A stretch of DNA of 64,000 nucleotides from assembly GCA_014323675.1 (NCBI GenBank), contig JACONN010000002.1:1426001-1490000 (forward strand). The letters run 5' to 3'. Origin of the DNA: Hormoscilla sp. GM7CHS1pb. Its GTDB lineage: Bacteria > Cyanobacteriota > Cyanobacteriia > Cyanobacteriales > Desertifilaceae. A program made the translations under genes and the position numbers. Positions 38,106 to 49,559 of the stretch are shown here, in pieces; the stretch's first letter is position 1, and each line of letters opens with the position of its first letter. The notes below the pieces were generated by a model, which ran no database searches, was not told the DNA's origin, and saw nothing but the letters and a program-made list of their open reading frames with translations.

Positions 38106-38425
38106 GCCCTATAATTAAATCTTGCGCCTGCCGAAGAGAGGGACGTTTTCGGTGTGATTTACTTGTGTACCCTTGACAACTGATAATATACAATGTTCCC
38201 CTAAATGACTCTAACGCGATAGTAACTCACGGGGGGGTCGAGCTGCAGCTGTGCCCCAAATATTCCCGGAGTTTAGCTTCTCGGGAGGCTCAACAAGTTC
38301 GAGAACCTCTCCACCAGAGTCGGGGCAGAGGTGGACAGTATATGATGTTTTTCTATCAAACTTCTACTATCGTTGAGATCTTGACGATTAGCGAATGATG
38401 TGATATGCATTAACGGTAAGCTGCC
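38106..38425. other. Gene-free interval
   Basis: About 320 bp between the FHA remnant and rbgA. I see no ORF or repeat with support. Confidence 0.4.
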
Positions 38426-39292
38426 CTAGGTTTGGATAGGAGGCGGCAATTCCAGACCGTGAGCGCCTAGCTGTCCTTTTCTAAAGTCGGTCAGCAGCTG
38501 ACGTGCGGTGCGTTCGACATCCCCTTGATAGCGCAACTGAGCTAAAGCCTGGAGGTATTCGTCACCGGCGATCTCTCGGGGGTCAAGTTCATAGCGCCCA
38601 CGCACAGCATCTAAACTATTAACCTCGTCGTCCAGCTGCTTGAGCAATTCTACTAACTCAGCTGCTACCAGTTGATTGTCGTAAGACGCTTGGCCGATAT
38701 CGTCACAGATGGCTAATTTAAATGCCGCATCCCGATCGTCCAATTTCGCGGGGATCACTCCCGGTGCGTCTAGCAATTCGATTTCCTTGGAGATCCGCAC
38801 CCAACGCAGCTGTCTGGTGACCCCCGGACGGGCTGCACTTTCTACTACCCGCCGTCCCAGCAAGCGGTTAATTAATGCTGACTTGCCTACATTGGGAAAC
38901 CCGATCGCCACTGCGCGCACTGGACGGGGTAGCATCCCCCGATCGCGCCTTCTTTGGTTCATCGCGGCCCCCGCCGCTGTAGCCGCAGCTGCCAAAACTT
39001 TTATCCCTTTACCCAACTTAGCATTGGTAAAATAAACTGCACTCCCTTGGGCAGCAAACCACTCTGCCCAGAGGGTCTGCACTTGGCGAGAAATCATGTC
39101 CTGACGATTGAGTACCAATACCCGCCCCTTATCTCCCACCCATTCTGGAACTTGGGGATGGGCCAGTAGAAGGGCAGTGCTTGAGGGGATCCGGGCATCC
39201 CGGACTTCCAGCACTACATCTACTCGCTTGAGTTGTTCTTTGAGTGCTTTTTCTGCCTTGGCAATATGTCCGGGATACCACTGGATTGTCAT
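38426..39292 (-). CDS. rbgA: Ribosome biogenesis GTPase YlqF/RbgA
   Basis: 288 residues. Circularly permuted GTPase order: NRQD (G4) at 62-65, GFPNVGKSA (G1) at 131-139, PGVTRQ (G2) and DAPG (G3) at 175-178. MTIQWYPGHIAKAEKALKEQ is the family start. Acts in late 50S assembly. Intact. Confidence 0.95.
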   Translation of the reverse strand: MTIQWYPGHIAKAEKALKEQLKRVDVVLEVRDARIPSSTALLLAHPQVPEWVGDKGRVLVLNRQDMISRQVQTLWAEWFAAQGSAVYFTNAKLGKGIKVLAAAATAAGAAMNQRRRDRGMLPRPVRAVAIGFPNVGKSALINRLLGRRVVESAARPGVTRQLRWVRISKEIELLDAPGVIPAKLDDRDAAFKLAICDDIGQASYDNQLVAAELVELLKQLDDEVNSLDAVRGRYELDPREIAGDEYLQALAQLRYQGDVERTARQLLTDFRKGQLGAHGLELPPPIQT

Positions 39293-39393
39293 TGTTTGTT
39301 CTTTGCTAACGCCCTACGTTTCTCGGGCATAATATCCGCCCCTACGCCTTCTCGGGCAGGCATAATATCCGCCCGCCCTACGCGCGATCGCAT

Positions 39394-39801
39394 CTAAGGA
39401 ACAATCAGGACTGGACAGGGAGATAGATTTACCACCCGATTGGTGACGCTATCACTGATCCCTTCCTCTGTCAAGCCCATGCCCCGACTGCCCATGACAA
39501 TTAAATTGGCATCAATTTCATCAGCTACATCGCAGATGACGAATGCTGGGTTGCCCTCACGTTCCATCACTTCGGTCTGGATGCCTTGCTGGGCAAACAT
39601 GGCCTTGGCCCCCTCCAGCAGCTTGGCGATCGCCTCATGGTCGGACATGGAATGTTGGGAGGCTGCTTCGTCGGCCACCGGTACTAGGACGGACAGCAGC
39701 ACCAACTGGCTATTGTACTTTTGTACGACATTGGCTACCACCTCAGCAGCTTCGCGGGACTCGCTACTGTCATTGACGGAAAATAGGACTGTCTGAAACA
39801 T
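39394..39801 (-). CDS. Universal stress protein (UspA family)
   Basis: 135 residues. MFQTVLFSVNDSSESREAAE and IVMGSRGMGLTEEGISDSVT NRVV contain the ATP-binding G-2x-G-9x-G(S/T) pattern, close to canonical. Cytosolic, single domain. Divergent from pgk. Confidence 0.92.
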   Translation of the reverse strand: MFQTVLFSVNDSSESREAAEVVANVVQKYNSQLVLLSVLVPVADEAASQHSMSDHEAIAKLLEGAKAMFAQQGIQTEVMEREGNPAFVICDVADEIDANLIVMGSRGMGLTEEGISDSVTNRVVNLSPCPVLIVP

Positions 39802-39979
39802 GAATTACCTCCGGGACACGTACTCCGATAAAATGTTGACGCGGTGTCTGAAGCATGCAGATCGCGTAGCGTGCGCGCCGCGCATGTCCTGAAGGACAAG
39901 AGCATGCGGAAGACGCCGAGAACTGTTTGCAGGTAACTATTTGGATCTGACAAACAGATTAATTAAAGGAGATCGCTTT

Positions 39980-41182
39980 GTGTCCAAAAAAACTATAGCA
40001 AGTTTATCTAGGTCTGATTTATCCGGCAAGAAGGTGCTAATGCGGGCGGATTTCAACGTGCCAGTAGATAAGGGCAGCATTACTGATGATACTCGCATCC
40101 GGGCAGCTTTGCCAACAATTCAGGATTTAAACGGTAAGGGTGCGAAGGTGATTCTCACCTCTCACTTCGGGCGTCCCAAGGGTAAGGTGAACGAGGACAT
40201 GCGCCTGAATCTGGTGGCCGATCGCCTTTCGGAGTTGCTGGGCCAGAAGGTCGTCAAGACGGATGACTGCATTGGTGACGAGGTGGCCAAAGCGGTGGCC
40301 GGAATGAAGGATGGTGACGTGGCGTTGCTGGAAAATGTCCGCTTCTACCCGGGAGAAGAGGCCAATGACCCGGAATTTGCCAAGCAGTTGGCCTCGGTAG
40401 CGGATGTGTACGTGAATGATGCCTTTGGTACCGCCCACCGGGCCCATGCTTCCACGGAGGGGGTGACCAAATACCTGAGTCCTTCCGTGGCCGGGTTCTT
40501 GATCGAGAAGGAACTGCAATATCTGCAAGCGGCGATCGAAAATCCCCAGCGTCCCCTGGTGGCCATTATTGGCGGTTCCAAGGTTTCCAGTAAAATTGGG
40601 GTAATTGAGACCCTGCTGGAAAAATGCGACAAGCTGCTGCTGGGCGGCGGGATGATTTTTACTTTCTATAAGGCCCGGGGACTGAGTGTAGGTAAATCTC
40701 TGGTGGAAGAGGACAAGCTGGAGTTGGCCAAGGAACTGGATGCGAAGGCGAAGGAAAAGGGCGTGGCCCTGCTGTTGCCCACGGATGTGGTGGTAGCGGA
40801 TAATTTTGCTGCTGATGCTAATGCCAAAACTGTCAGCGTTGAGGCCATCCCCGATGGTTGGATGGGGTTGGATATTGGCCCTGACTCGGTGAAGACTTTC
40901 CAAGCAGCGCTGGCAGACTGCAAGTCGGTGATCTGGAATGGTCCCATGGGAGTGTTTGAGTTTGATAAGTTTGCGGTTGGTACTGAGGCGATCGCCCGAT
41001 CGCTAGCGGATCTGACGAAGACAGGCGCTACGACGATCATCGGGGGCGGGGACTCGGTGGCAGCGGTAGAAAAGGTAGGGGTAGCGGAGCAGATGAGTCA
41101 CATTTCCACTGGTGGGGGTGCTAGTCTGGAGTTACTCGAAGGAAAAGTTCTCCCGGGAATTGCTGCCTTAGATGAGGCTTAA
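39980..41182 (+). CDS. pgk: Phosphoglycerate kinase
   Basis: 400 residues from GTG 39980 (GGAG 8 nt upstream; the longer frame to 39941 lacks a ribosome site). [20 protein letters not shown] is the substrate-binding signature, TSHFGRPKG follows, and [14 protein letters not shown] forms the nucleotide site near the C-terminus. Makes or uses 1,3-bisphosphoglycerate in the Calvin cycle and glycolysis. Intact. Confidence 0.97.
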   Translation: MSKKTIASLSRSDLSGKKVLMRADFNVPVDKGSITDDTRIRAALPTIQDLNGKGAKVILTSHFGRPKGKVNEDMRLNLVADRLSELLGQKVVKTDDCIGDEVAKAVAGMKDGDVALLENVRFYPGEEANDPEFAKQLASVADVYVNDAFGTAHRAHASTEGVTKYLSPSVAGFLIEKELQYLQAAIENPQRPLVAIIGGSKVSSKIGVIETLLEKCDKLLLGGGMIFTFYKARGLSVGKSLVEEDKLELAKELDAKAKEKGVALLLPTDVVVADNFAADANAKTVSVEAIPDGWMGLDIGPDSVKTFQAALADCKSVIWNGPMGVFEFDKFAVGTEAIARSLADLTKTGATTIIGGGDSVAAVEKVGVAEQMSHISTGGGASLELLEGKVLPGIAALDEA

Positions 41183-41225
41183 TTTCCCAGAGTGATGACG
41201 GTAGGGTGGGCATCGCCCACCTTTC

Positions 41226-41295
41226 CGGGCGTCGTTCGTAGTAAACACTTTAGTGTTTACCGGGCGTCGTTCGTAGTAAACACTTTAGTGTTTAC
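41226..41295. repeat. 35-bp tandem duplication of a palindromic unit
   Basis: CGGGCGTCGTTCGTAGTAAA then CACTTTAGTGTTTAC, twice in a row. GTAAACACT/AGTGTTTAC is a hairpin; a relative lies at 26655-26680. Confidence 0.92.
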
Positions 41296-41538
41296 CGGGC
41301 CTATTTAAAAGTTACCCTTGACGGAGATAAATCAAAGTTAAAACGATTTGATCTTCCGCCAATAATTTAGGTTTAGCTCCTCCTCCAGGACGTATCAATC
41401 TTTTTTTTGTTTTTCTAGGTCTTCTTTATAAGCTGCATCCAACTTTTTGGCCAAAGTTATAAGTTGTATTAAATTTTCCTAGCTGATACCGATCAGTCGC
41501 TTCGCTTCTTTACGATTTTCTTGCATTACCAGGTATAA

Positions 41539-41705
41539 CTACTCATGACTTTCAGTCCCAAAATTGAATTTGTCTAATCTAATCTTAGCATAAGTTTCTA
41601 TTTTGGAGAGGTCTTTTGTAGAATTTTCTACAAATTGCCTGCCACAGTCTTTACAATTGCGGAAGTTTATAGATCTTCCCTCTTCGCTGATAACAAGAAT
41701 ACAAC
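41539..41705 (-). pseudogene. IS1-like transposase zinc-ribbon fragment
   Basis: The frame reads NCKDCGRQFVENSTKDLSKI then ETYAKIRLDKFNFG. CKDCGRQF is the second half of the IS1-family zinc ribbon (compare CKDCRRQF in the intact element). Upstream half and catalytic core are absent. Confidence 0.5.
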
Positions 41706-42024
41706 GTGCAATGCGTTATTTGTTTTCCTTCTAGTCTTTTTTTGTCTTTAATGGACAATACTTCGATTTTTTGGTTGCTCAACTATATACCTACCCCCAA
41801 ATATCACCTTTCAAAATGCAACATCACCTAAAGATCGTGTCACTACATATTTATTACTACCAGGGGGTAAACCTTTAGACTTTCGGGATAATTATCCAGA
41901 CAATTAATCACTTTTATCGGTTCAAACTCCCACAATCCCGGAAGTATATCTAGGATCCCGTAATTAGCGATATCAAGAACAAAAGTTCATTATATTATTT
42001 CGACCCCTTATGCTGTATAGGCAA

Positions 42025-42061
42025 GCATACAGCATACAGATGACCGCTGTATGCTGTATGC
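42025..42061. repeat. Perfect 15-bp hairpin
   Basis: GCATACAGCATACAG, loop ATGACCG, then CTGTATGCTGTATGC. Each arm is itself a repeat of GCATACA. Preceded by a partial TGCTGTATAGG. Confidence 0.9.
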
Positions 42062-42314
42062 TTACACCTATGCTACTACAGCACAAAGAGTAAATCAACC
42101 CTCCCGGACGGCGGGTCGAAAGCCCGATCTCAAAAGACTTTTTACTCTTTACTTTTAGATTGCTTCAAACCTGGCAACGCTACGCGCTTTTTCCTTCCCG
42201 CTTAGTGCAGTGCGGCAGAAATAATCCACTAGCTGGATAGTGGCTGTGGCTAAAGCTTTGCTCCAAAAGCATTTTGAATTTTGAAGAAAGAATTTTGAAT
42301 TCCGCGCAGCGGCA

Positions 42315-42824
42315 TTAGATGTCCTTTTCGCCGAATTCGCGGGTCATGTGGTCAAAGGGCTGGTCTACAAAATCCGTATTTTCCACCCCAGCGGCTGCCG
42401 TTTGTTCTTTGACAATCTCTTTCATAATTTGGATTCCCCGCACGGTCGGGCCAATGGGAACTCCCAGGGAGTTGTAGGTTTCCCGCAGACCGAAGAGTAC
42501 GCGATCGTCCAGCACGTCAGAGTCGCCAGCCACTAGAGCATAGCTGGCATAACGCAGATAATAATCCATATCCCGCAGACAGGCTGCATAGCGGCGAGTT
42601 GTATAGGAATTACCGCCAGGGCGAAGCAGTTCTGGCACTTCCTCATACAACCGGTCTGCTGCCTGCTTCACAATATTAGCCGCGTTACCATTGATTACTG
42701 CCGCTGTCTGCACTCGTGCCAGACCGCTATTAAAATATGCTTTCAGCCGGTCGATCGCATCTCGGTCTAGATACCGACCGGTAACATCATAAGTGGAAAT
42801 CAAGCTTGTGACTGCGTCCTGCAT
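42315..42824 (-). CDS. apcF: Allophycocyanin beta-18 core subunit
   Basis: 169 residues, start ATG 42824 with GGGAGAG 8 nt upstream; the frame to 42962 adds non-homologous residues. [40 protein letters not shown] (chromophore Cys in [15 protein letters not shown]) and [18 protein letters not shown] identify ApcF, the beta-like subunit beside the ApcE linker in the phycobilisome core. Intact, monocistronic. Confidence 0.93.
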   Translation of the reverse strand: MQDAVTSLISTYDVTGRYLDRDAIDRLKAYFNSGLARVQTAAVINGNAANIVKQAADRLYEEVPELLRPGGNSYTTRRYAACLRDMDYYLRYASYALVAGDSDVLDDRVLFGLRETYNSLGVPIGPTVRGIQIMKEIVKEQTAAAGVENTDFVDQPFDHMTREFGEKDI

Positions 42825-43231
42825 GTAACTGCTCTCCCAAAACTGCATTTTGTGGTGGTTTACTATTTCCCCGCCCAGTTGTTGCCGTCGCACCGTCACC
42901 AGCGAATGACGAGCCTGCTTGACTGGGCTGGGAATAACTGTTGATTTTACTACAAAACACATTATCTATTTTGGGCAATTTTCCAGCCATGAGCTGGTCC
43001 GACTCTCATCCTCGCAGCGGAGGGGGCCCGGAGCGTGGACTCTTGGAGAAAAAAGTTAGGGAACATAAGTAGGAATAGGTACAAAATTCGTGAAAGTTAC
43101 GGATTTTCGGGGATCGAGGGTGTAAAAACCTCTCAAAGAATTAAACTAAGCACTCGCGTACCTGGCATGTTCCCCCCCCCTCCCCAACCGCGCCCTCCCA
43201 GGCGGAGCCCGGGAAGGAGAGGAATAAGGCC
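42825..43231. other. apcF upstream region
   Basis: About 400 bp carrying the apcF leader and promoter. It includes a C9 tract near 43172 and a repeat fragment (CTCCCAGGCGGAGCCCGGGA, 43195-43214). No gene. Confidence 0.4.
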
Positions 43232-45480
43232 TTACATCATGCCGAAAGATTGCAGGTGCTCATTAATTGCCGAAGCCGTAGTACGAGTGGCATCCTCGCT
43301 TACTGCACCCGAGATCAAAGCCTGATCAGAGAACCCGAGAGCATGGCGCATGAATAAAATGCCATCAGTTAACGCCCCTGCCGTGCCATTGCCATCTACA
43401 TCTAACATAGTGTCCCCCATTTCGTCCAAGTAGGTAACAATTTCTGATGTATCGCGAGTGGCACCTTCACCTACAACACCTTCAGTCAAAGTCTCTCCCC
43501 TGAACCCGAAGAGATAACGTATGGCCACAAGGCCGTCAGTTAATGCATCTATAACTCCATTCCCATCAATGTCCAGTGCAGGTGATGGAGCAGGTGATGG
43601 AGCGGGGGAGGTTAATGCAATGGAACTGGGGACAAAGTTGCTATTCGCAGGCAGGTCATCTGAGTTGGCACCAAAGTTGATCTGCGTCCCTGAAAACCCT
43701 GGTAGCGCTGTGAAGTTGGCTGTGTAAAGGGTAGGATTAGGATTGTTGGGCCAATTTCCGTTAGCATCTACCCAAGCTTGCAGGATGTATTTGTCTGTGC
43801 TGGGGTCGCCGTCCAAACCCCCGTTGGTAATCGGATCGTCCAAGACTGCACTTATAGGTTGTGCGCCCAAAGGAAAATGCTCGGTCAGACCAGTGACTGG
43901 ATCAAATGCTACTTGAGAACTGTCCCAATGCATTTGAAAGACTATTCCTGTGGTGGGAGTTTCCGCAGGTTCAGTAGAGTAGTTGACATCAAAGCTGACA
44001 CTTGTGTTTGGTTCTACTGCTTTGGTCGATTCAGAAGGAGTGACTTTCAGTTGAGTGACTTCTTCTGTAGTTGCCTTCTCAACTTGAACTACATAGATAG
44101 CATTAACGCCTTTACTGAAACTAGGGCCATTACTGGTCAAATCATTGATGCCATCGCCGTTGATGTCGATGCTGTCCCGGAAACTTCCTGTAGCCCACAC
44201 ATTACCATTGCTGTCGGCGGCTATGTCAAAGCCAACGGCATTACCGCTACCGCCGATCTTTAAGGCCTGAACCAAATTCCCCTCAGAGTCGAACTGGGCT
44301 ACATAGCTATCGATGAAAGAGCTATCGCTAGTCAAATCATTGTTGCCGTCGAGGTCGATGTCGATGCTGTCCTGGAACTGTCCTGTAACCCACAGATGAT
44401 CATTGCTATCGATGGCTATGCCTTCGGTATCGTCGCCATCGGCTTCGGCATGCTCACCGAGCCTTAAGGCTTTGACGAAATCACCATTGCTCGAGAACTT
44501 GGCTACATATTCATCAAGGGGAAAAGGATAATCTTTTGAGCCATCGGTCAAATCATTGGTGCCGTCTCCGTCGATGTCGATGTTGCCCTGAAACTGTCCT
44601 TTAACCCACACATCACCCTTGCTGTCGGTGGCTATGTCAAGGCTGTAGTCCCGATCGCTACCGCCGATATTTTTGGCAAAGAGCAAAGCCCCCTCCGAGT
44701 CGAACTTGGCTACATAGCCATCTCTGCTGCCATTATTACTGGTCAAATCATTATTGCCGTCTTCGTCGATGTCGATGCTGCCGGAGAAAGAGCCTGTAGT
44801 CCACACATGATCATCCTTGTCGATGGCTATGCCATGACCAACGTCATCACCGCTACCGCCGATCTGGAAGACGTTGACCAAATCCCCCTCTGAGTCGAAC
44901 TTGGCGAAATAGCTATCATACTCATCATCGCCATTATTGGTCAAATCATTGTTGCCGTCTTTGTCGATGTCGAGGTGGTAGAAGAAACGTCCTTTAATCC
45001 ACACATTATCTTTGCTGTCGATGGCTATGCTCTTGCCTGATTCAGTATGTGGAGCGTAGATCTCTAAGGCCTGAACAAAGTTCCCCTCAGAGTCGAACTT
45101 GGCTAAATAGTTATCCCGCTACTACTGGTCAAATCATTGGTGCCGTCTCCGTCGATGTCGATGCTGCCGGAGAAAGTTCCTAGAACCCACGCATTACCAT
45201 TGCTGCCAATGGCTATGCTATTGGCTTCGTCGTAACCAGTATTGCCGAAATCATAGGCCCTCACCAAATTCCCTTCAGAGTCGAACTTGGCTACATAGGC
45301 ATCTTCATAGCCATTAGTGGTTAAATCATCTTCTCCGTCGCCGTCGAGGTCGATGCTGCCCCCGAACTCTCCTGTAATCCAGACATCACCATTGCGGTCG
45401 ATGGCTATGTCCTTGTCTTCCGCCCCCCCACTGCTACTGCTGATCTGGAAGGCAACCTGATCCATTACTGTTGATTCCAT
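43232..45480 (-). pseudogene. SBBP-like beta-propeller protein with dockerin-like C-terminus, one frameshift
   Basis: At least seven repeats of about 75 residues, each with YVAKFDSEGNLV, a GG-SG turn, SIAID-GNVWxTGxF and a Ca-type loop DIDGDGTNDLTS. They look like SBBP propeller blades alternating with EF-hand-like loops. A cohesin-like segment follows (VSFDVNYSTEPAETPTTGIV), then two DIDGNGVIDALTDGLVAIRY-type dockerin-like repeats. ATG 45480 (GAGG 9 nt upstream) starts without a signal peptide. A one-base change near 45112 breaks blade 2. A surface or secreted calcium-binding protein is inferred. Confidence 0.8.
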
Positions 45481-45576
45481 CTTTTTGAACCTCATCTTTG
45501 GTGAACTCTTCTACCTCTCCCAATCCCCACCCCCCCAACCTGTTACTATCCTCCCTCGCTTTCCGCTTTATCCGGA

Positions 45577-47064
45577 TTATATGAGAGGATTTCCTTGGAC
45601 GTTGAGGTCATTTATACCGTTCAACTCAGTTGGTACTGGACCTTCCAGAGAATTGTTTTGCAACCACAGTTTTGTTAGGTTGCTGAGGTTCCCTAGCGAG
45701 TCGGGTATTGTCCCCGTTAGATTGTTATGGTCCAGGTAAATGTTTTGCAGCTCGGTGGCATTCCCTAATTCCGGTGGGATGCTGCCACTCAGGGAATTGT
45801 TCCCCATCCATAATTCTTGTAGGTTGCTCAGGTTCCCCAATTCAGGGGGAATCGAACCACTCAAGGAGTTCTTGTTCAGTTTCAACCACGTTAAATTACG
45901 TAGGTTCCCCAATTCAGGGGGAATGTTACCTGTTAGGGAATTGTGATCCAACCACAGGTGTGTCAGGTTGTCTAGGTCCCCTAATTCAGGGGAATGGTGC
46001 CGCTCAGGCCGCTGCGGTCCAGTTCTATTTTCTGCAAGGCAGTGAGCTTGCCTAACTCAGAAGGGAGCGCACGGCTCACCCCGGCTGTGAGTTCCGTCAC
46101 TCGGGATTTCTCGGCTGTCACCCCATCCAACCCGTTAACAGCACTAGCAAGGGGGACGGAACCATGTTCCTCATCACTGACGCGGATATGGTTGGAGTCG
46201 CGGTCGAAATTCCAATAGCGATTACCGGGACCATTGATATCCTTCAGGACTCCATAATCGCTGGCATTGATGAGGTAAAGCCCAGCACTAGAGCTCTTAA
46301 AGGACACCGAGATATTAAACTTATCCGTTACGGAGCCTCCCGCATCATCTGATGCAGTTACGGTTACAAGAAAGTTGCCATTATCAGACGTAGCAGAATT
46401 TCTAGGATCAATAACAGCAGTAGGCCTAGCAGGCGTACCACTAATCACCCCAGTAATGGGGTCAAAGGTTAACCCGTTTGGCAAACCGCTGACGCTGTAG
46501 CTGGTAATGTTATCGTTGATATCGCCAAAGTTCCCGCTGATATCTATGCTGAGGTTGTGATTGCGAGTGGAGTTCCTGTCGTATTCTACGACAGCATCCA
46601 CGTCCTCGATCGGAACTCCAACATAGGGTGGATTCTCCAACCGTTTGGTTGCCGATAAAGCTTCGACACTTGCGGGTAGATCGCCGGTTAGGTGGTTACC
46701 TTGGAGCCAGAGGTTCCGCAAACCGGTGAGGTTGCCGAGCTCCGGCGGGATTGCGCCGGTGAGCTCATTCTGCCACAGGTACAGGTTTTGTAAACTGGTT
46801 AGATTGCCCAACTCAGGGGGATGGTCCCGGTTAGGGCGTTCGCAGACAACCCGAGGATCTGCAGGTTGGCGAGCTCACCCAACTCGGTCGGGATTGTGCC
46901 GGTGATCTCGTTGTTGTGCAGCCGGAGTTTCGTTAAATTACTCAGCTCACCCAGCTCAGACGGTATAGTACCGGTGAGGGAGTTGTTGGTTAAGCTGAGA
47001 TTTCGGTTACTCGCGATCCTTCTACCGGGGTGCATCCCACTTTCGCAAGGTTGATAGCCGTCAT
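45577..47064 (-). pseudogene. Plant-type leucine-rich repeat protein with an Ig-like insert, three frameshifts
   Basis: ATG 47064 (GGAGG 8 nt upstream) gives MTAINLAKVGCTPVEGSRVT, then shifts near 47010 into LSLTNNSLTGTIPSELGELS. Repeats follow the LxxLxLxxNxLxGxIPxELGxL pattern. A He_PIG-type domain (YSVSGLPNGLTFDPITGVIS) sits in the middle, then further LRRs. Two more breaks fall at the same spot of a repeat, where ATCCCCCTGAG has lost one C (46800-46815 and 45978-45990). Same strand and next to the SBBP gene; both look like surface repeat proteins. Confidence 0.8.
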
Positions 47065-47273
47065 AGGCTTTTCCTCCAAGGATGGGTCTGAAAGAGCATG
47101 AATACAGCCTAGCTAACTCGATTGCGTTTTGTCAAGGGTTTTGAGAAATTTTTTTTCTTATGCTTCATATAAGCTGAAGTTTATGGATCTTTGGCCTGGA
47201 GGGGTGTGGTCAAAACCAGTTCCGATCTGGTTTATTCTGAAAAGCGGTATAAACCTTTAGTTTCAGTGAAAAA

Positions 47274-48710
47274 ATGGCAACTGGTGATATCGGCAAGCCC
47301 CAGCTAGCTTTGGAAGTCAACCGGGAGGCAATTCCCCCGATCAATTTGTTTACCATGTTTCGACTGGGGTTATTCCAGATGGGACTGGGCATTATGTCGC
47401 TGCTGACCCTGGGGGTGCTTAACCGGGTGATGATTGACGAACTGCGAGTTCCAGCGTCGATCGCAGCAGGGGCGATCGCCATGCACCAGTTTGTCTCCCC
47501 CGCCCGAGTATGGTTCGGTCAGATGTCGGACGCGAAGCCGATCGCAGGCCACCACCGGACGGGCTATATCTGGATCGGCACGGCGCTGTTTACAGTCACA
47601 TCTTTTCTGGCCTTGCAAGTGGTCTGGCAACTGGGGGACAGTGCAACGGCGACGGGTTGGAGTCCCGTAACCTACGCTTGGGCGGTCCTGCTAGCGGTGA
47701 TGTTTGCCCTCTATGGGTTAGCTCTCGGTGCCAGTTCCACCCCCTTTGCGGCCCTGCTATTCGATGTCTCTGATGATGACAAGCGATCGAAATTAATCAG
47801 TATTGTCTGGTCCATGCTGATGGTGGGCATTATAGTTGGTGCTATCATTACCAGTATATTGCTCAAACAATTATCCTTAGATGCCCCGTTAGCAGAATTG
47901 AAAGCATCGATAAATAGGCTGTTTATCATCGTTCCGGCGAGCGTATTATGCATTTCCTTGCTAGCAACAGCTGGGGTGGAGAAGAAAATATTCTCTCTAC
48001 GCCACGCGATCGACTCTAGTCAACCGCGAAGATAGCATTACCTTGGGCCGGGCCCTGCAGGTGTTAACCGCCAGTCGGCAAACGGGAATATTTTTTAGCT
48101 TCCTGCTATTCATGAGTATCAGCTTGTTCATGCAAGATCCAGTTTTGGAACCCTATGGGGGGGAAGTGTTTGGCATGCAAATCTCGGAAACCGCCAAACT
48201 AAATGCTTTCTTCGGGATGGGGATCCTGGTGGGTATCGGTTCTACAGGTTTCTTGATTGTACCGCGCTTGGGCAAGCGGAACACTTGTTTTTTGGGCTGT
48301 ATTGGCACGGCAGTCTGTTCGGGTTACTGATTATGTCGGGATTTACAGCTCAACCCAGTATGCTAATGACTAGCTTACTATTGTTTGGGCTGACTTCTGG
48401 AGTGCTGACTGCTGGGGCGATCGGCCTCATGCTGGACTTGACAGCGGCGGAAACAGCTGGTACATTTATTGGTGCTTGGGGACTAGCCCAGGCGATGGCC
48501 AGAGGACTGGCGACAGTGTTCGGTGGGGCAATGTTGAATTTGGGTCAAATGCTGTTTACAATGCCCGTGATGGCTTACGGATTTGTTTTTGCAGTGCAAG
48601 CAACGGGACTGATACTCGCAACCCAGTTGCTGAAGCAGGTGAACGTCCGAGAGTTTCAAACTAATGCTAAAGATGCGATCGCTGCTGTACTCGAAAGCGA
48701 TCTCGATTGA
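47274..48710 (+). pseudogene. BCD-family (PucC-like) major facilitator, two frameshifts
   Basis: About 479 residues over three frames. INLFTMFRLGLFQMGLGIMS, RVPASIAAGAIAMHQFVSPA and FMQDPVLEPYGGEVFGM are typical of the BCD/PucC transporters linked to chlorophyll handling in photosynthetic bacteria. Breaks: near 48000 (ATRSTLVNREDSITLG resumes) and at 48318, where a T is missing in TCTGTTCGGG. Twelve membrane helices are expected; all appear present in pieces. Confidence 0.85.
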
Positions 48711-48859
48711 ACAAACAAACAATCATGGGATATTACCGGTCGATATTACTATAGCATAAAAGCTGAGGCGATCGTCGGAGGAGAAATGGTAACAGATAAA
48801 AGGCGATCGCTCCATGAAAATATTGGTTTTGTTATCTTGGTAGCAGAGGAGTAAAAATC

Positions 48860-49489
48860 ATGTCTTATAGTGAATTTACCCTAGAGGAACTAAAAAGTAA
48901 ATTCAATTTGACTATTCAAGAGCAAGGGGCACTATTTCCAGCAATAGAACCGGTCGATCCCAGCCCCTTGCTCAGAGATATCCTAGAAGAAAATATTCCC
49001 CTTGCTTTGGGAGTTGATACGGAAAAAGCCCGTTCGGAATTGATTGTTGCTCCTATTCTTGTCGATCTGCGGAAGAGTTTTCAGCGCCAAATAAGTATAT
49101 TCTCTGGTTCGGAATTTACCGTGGATAAAAGTCGGGGATTAAATGGCAGATGTGACTTTATCATCAGTCATTCTCCCGAACTATTATCCATTAATGCTCC
49201 AGTGGTAACTATTGTGGAAGCGAAAAATGATAATATTAAATCTGGCCTGGGTCAATGTATTGCCGAAATGATAGCAGCTCAAGTATTAAATCAAAACAGC
49301 GATAGGGAGATTACTTGTATTTATGGTAGCGTAACTACAGGCAGTATTTGGAAATTCCTGCGATTAGAAGCAACTACAGTTTATATTGAACAAGGGGAAC
49401 ATTATCTGGAAAATCTGGAATCTATCCTGGGCATTCTTTCACATATAGTTCGGACCACTCGCCCAAATTATCTAGGTGGCGATCGATAA
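48860..49489 (+). CDS. Probable PD-(D/E)XK nuclease-fold protein
   Basis: 209 residues. GRCDFIISHSPELLSINAPV followed by VTIVEAKNDNIKSGLGQCIA gives the D...ExK arrangement and QxxxE-like helix of the restriction-endonuclease fold. Common in cyanobacteria as a solitary gene; role unknown. AGAGGAG lies about 8 nt before the ATG. Intact. Confidence 0.75.
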   Translation: MSYSEFTLEELKSKFNLTIQEQGALFPAIEPVDPSPLLRDILEENIPLALGVDTEKARSELIVAPILVDLRKSFQRQISIFSGSEFTVDKSRGLNGRCDFIISHSPELLSINAPVVTIVEAKNDNIKSGLGQCIAEMIAAQVLNQNSDREITCIYGSVTTGSIWKFLRLEATTVYIEQGEHYLENLESILGILSHIVRTTRPNYLGGDR

Positions 49490-49559
49490 GCAGTGCTAAT
49501 GGTCACCATTTCCGACTTTATCAGTTGTCAGTTGTCAATTCACAAATCAAAATTCACAA

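Larger units (their letters stand above)
41300..42314. other. One-kilobase region without an intact gene
   Basis: AT-rich. It holds a minus-strand IS1-like fragment (41539-41705), the ~50-bp dispersed sequence (41657-41703), and a strong hairpin at 42025-42061. No other coding signal is convincing. It separates pgk from apcF. Confidence 0.5.

Noticed and set aside
39860..39925. Possible attachment site or small RNA in the usp-pgk gap
   Set aside because: GC-rich repeats such as GCGTGCGCGCCGCGC are present, but no defined element ends or promoter could be shown.
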